Shown: positions 62,557 through 64,000 of the stretch, piece after piece | How positions within the stretch are numbered: the first letter of the stretch is position 1 | Layout of the letters: the number at the start of each line of letters is the position of its first letter | Origin: DATJGS01 sp035494735 | Lineage (GTDB): Bacteria; Eisenbacteria; RBG-16-71-46 | Direction: 5' to 3' | Assembly (NCBI GenBank): GCA_035494735.1 | Contig: DATJGS010000010.1 | Span: 1 to 64,000 of the forward strand | Length of the DNA: 64,000 nucleotides | Notes under the pieces: model-generated | The model's input: the letters and a program-made list of their open reading frames with translations, nothing else | Told to the model about the DNA's origin: nothing | The model's database searches: none | Translations under genes and position numbers: made by a program

Positions 62557-63306
62557 CTAGGCGGCGTGCCGTCCCGAGCCCTCGCGCTCGTCACGCGCTC
62601 GCTCCTGGCGAACGAGGTGGCGCCGGTAGCCGTCGAATGCGATGAGCAGCGGCAGCACCACGAGCAGCGTGGCGCCGAGCCCGACGCCCTTGGCGTGGAT
62701 GGCGACCAACGCGCCGAGCGACAGGACCGCGCCGGTCGAGATGATCTCGTACCAATTGCCGAAGTTCAGTCGCCACGCCTCGAACGGCGACAGGCATTCG
62801 TGCGAGGCCACGACCAGACTCACCGCCGTGCGGTTCACGAGGTAGTACACGAGCGCCGCCGCCAGGAACGGCACGGCGTTGAAGCGCACGAGCAACCCGA
62901 CCAGGTCGTGGCCCCCGCCCGCCAGCCACGTGAAGCACGACGCCGCGGCGCCCACGGCGAGCACGGTGTGGGCCGCGTTGTAGAACGCGCGCAGCGCGTT
63001 CTTGCGCATGATGGCCAGGTCGGCGAGCAGCGTGGCCAGGCCGGCCGCGACCATCGCGGTGCCGGCGTCGATCGACAGCAGCGCCGCGAAGTTGAAACAC
63101 GACGCCATGTTCAACGTGGCGCGACCGATGGGCAGCCGCACCCACATCATCTCGCCCACGAGACAGGCGCAGAACCAGAAGCCGAGCGCGCTGCCGATCA
63201 CCGGCGGCCAGCCCGCGACCAGCGCCGCACAAGCACCAAGCCCCGCGGCCACGACCAGGGCCACGGTGCGCAGGTGCAAGGTTTCCGGTGGATGGATCGT
63301 CTTCAT
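62557..63306 (-). CDS. Polytopic membrane protein of unknown function
   Basis: 249 residues; the ATG follows GAGG. About seven helices (TVALVVAAGLGACAALVAGW, VIGSALGFWFCACLVGEMMW, TAMVAAGLATLLADLAIM, and others) with few loops and a charged C-terminus. A recurring pattern of N-A-A-H and FNxxP-type residues (AFYNAAHTVLAVGAAAS, VRFNAVPFLAAALVYYLVNR) resembles the N-terminal sensor regions of some HD-GYP/GGDEF proteins, but no output domain is attached. It may be a membrane sensor or transporter; I do not assign a role. Confidence 0.7.
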   Translation of the reverse strand: MKTIHPPETLHLRTVALVVAAGLGACAALVAGWPPVIGSALGFWFCACLVGEMMWVRLPIGRATLNMASCFNFAALLSIDAGTAMVAAGLATLLADLAIMRKNALRAFYNAAHTVLAVGAAASCFTWLAGGGHDLVGLLVRFNAVPFLAAALVYYLVNRTAVSLVVASHECLSPFEAWRLNFGNWYEIISTGAVLSLGALVAIHAKGVGLGATLLVVLPLLIAFDGYRRHLVRQERARDEREGSGRHAA

Positions 63307-63382
63307 GGACCCGCCTCAAGGCGACGGCCGGGATCGCCGCGCGGGCGATGCCCGGCCTTCTCCGGTGACGTTCGGCGCTGCA

Positions 63383-63985
63383 TTACCAACCGGCCTTCCC
63401 GTCGTTGATGCCGTACGTCGAGAAGTGGAACAGCGGCGCGTACACCTGGAGCCCGGCCACGTTCACCGCGCTGCCCGGCACCGGCCGCCACACGCCTTTC
63501 AATTCGTCGTACCAGACGGTCTGGAGCTTCGAGACCAGCGGAACGTCGGTGCCCGAGACGTTCGAGATGAGCGTCACCGGGACGAGGAAGTTGTTCGCGG
63601 ACGCGGGCGAGATCGAGAGTTCGACGCGCATGGTCGAGGGATCCGGGATGCGCATGGTGATCGTGGCGCGCTGCCGGAGCGCCGCCGGGGGCACCACCAG
63701 CGTGAAGCGGCCGACGTGCAACGTGCCGCCGAGCAGGTTCTCGATCGTGACCGAGCCCTCGGTGGGACCCGGCACCACCGGCACGGTGATGAGCTGGACG
63801 TCCTGGACGACGGGCAGCAGCGGCAGGCTCAGGTTCTGGTCGATGACGCGCTCGTTGGGAACGTCCTCGGAGGCGATCGTCCCGATGCTGCCGGCCATGG
63901 CGGACGTCAGAGGCGCGAGGACCGACAAAGCGAGCGCGAGCAGTGCGACCGTCACGCGCGGGCTGTTGCTGGATCGAGGGGTCAT
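63383..63985 (-). CDS. Secreted protein with ZU5-like domain
   Basis: 200 residues from the ATG at 63985 with AGGAG upstream. The signal peptide (VALLALALSVLAPLTSAMA) is clear. The stretch GGTLHVGRFTLVVPPAALRQRATITMRIPDPSTMRVELSISPASANNFLVPVTLIS matches the ZU5-like shape (an exposed VVPPGAL-type strand plus long paired strands), often found in extracellular proteins. The C-terminus ends LQVYAPLFHFSTYGIN without a sorting tail. Function unknown; surface or periplasmic. Confidence 0.72.
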   Translation of the reverse strand: MTPRSSNSPRVTVALLALALSVLAPLTSAMAGSIGTIASEDVPNERVIDQNLSLPLLPVVQDVQLITVPVVPGPTEGSVTIENLLGGTLHVGRFTLVVPPAALRQRATITMRIPDPSTMRVELSISPASANNFLVPVTLISNVSGTDVPLVSKLQTVWYDELKGVWRPVPGSAVNVAGLQVYAPLFHFSTYGINDGKAGW

Positions 63986-64000
63986 TGGGTTCTCCTGACT

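Overview
The window is high-GC bacterial DNA with dense genes and frequent 4-base stop/start overlaps. Two long secreted proteins (ending near 30491 and 34911 on the minus strand) end in a FlgD/type IX-like C-terminal sorting domain. There is also an alternative complex III operon and a 2-oxoglutarate dehydrogenase operon. Together these suggest an FCB-related or neighbouring lineage, with Candidatus Eisenbacteria as my best guess. This is inference from gene style; the window holds no rRNA or marker gene that would settle it.

Layout. 1-6 kb (+): two FtsX-type permeases and an ABC ATPase whose C-terminus is a DtxR-like metal-sensor domain, a degenerate rhodanese-methyltransferase fusion, and a DUF4198 plus HupE/UreJ pair. 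This looks like a metal-transport neighbourhood. 6.1-10.4 kb (+): an RND efflux adaptor and pump. 10.4-14.1 kb (-): an orphan sugar-type ABC ATPase, a DedA protein, an MBL-fold hydrolase and a secreted DUF4114-like protein. 14.4-20 kb (-): the complete 2-oxoglutarate dehydrogenase complex in the order sucA-sucB-lpd. 20-34.5 kb: MscL with a zinc ribbon, a TPR protein, a three-domain GH18/deacetylase/GT2 protein, several secreted or membrane proteins of unknown role, a START-domain protein and a methyltransferase.

34.6-52.6 kb is a genomic island of about 18 kb in a tRNA-Leu(UAA) gene. It is bounded by a perfect 52-bp direct repeat of the tRNA 3' half. It carries a tyrosine integrase beside the intact tRNA, two MerR/excisionase-type HTH proteins, a DUF3631-type P-loop ATPase, and cargo of visibly lower GC. 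The cargo includes a 1355-residue secreted hydrolase, a tight three-gene operon containing a TIGR04255-family protein, a DUF6338-like membrane protein coupled to a 49-residue polyproline microprotein, a DUF3800 protein and several zinc-ribbon proteins. No relaxase, conjugation or virion genes are visible.

52.7-64 kb (-): a membrane glycosyltransferase-like protein whose stop codon lies one base from the tRNA, then the actABCDEF operon of alternative complex III (transcribed from 62.4 down to 54.9 kb), then a membrane protein and a secreted ZU5-like protein. Respiratory flow can be read as the 2-oxoglutarate dehydrogenase complex feeding NADH to the quinone pool, with alternative complex III oxidising quinol. 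No terminal oxidase is present in the window.
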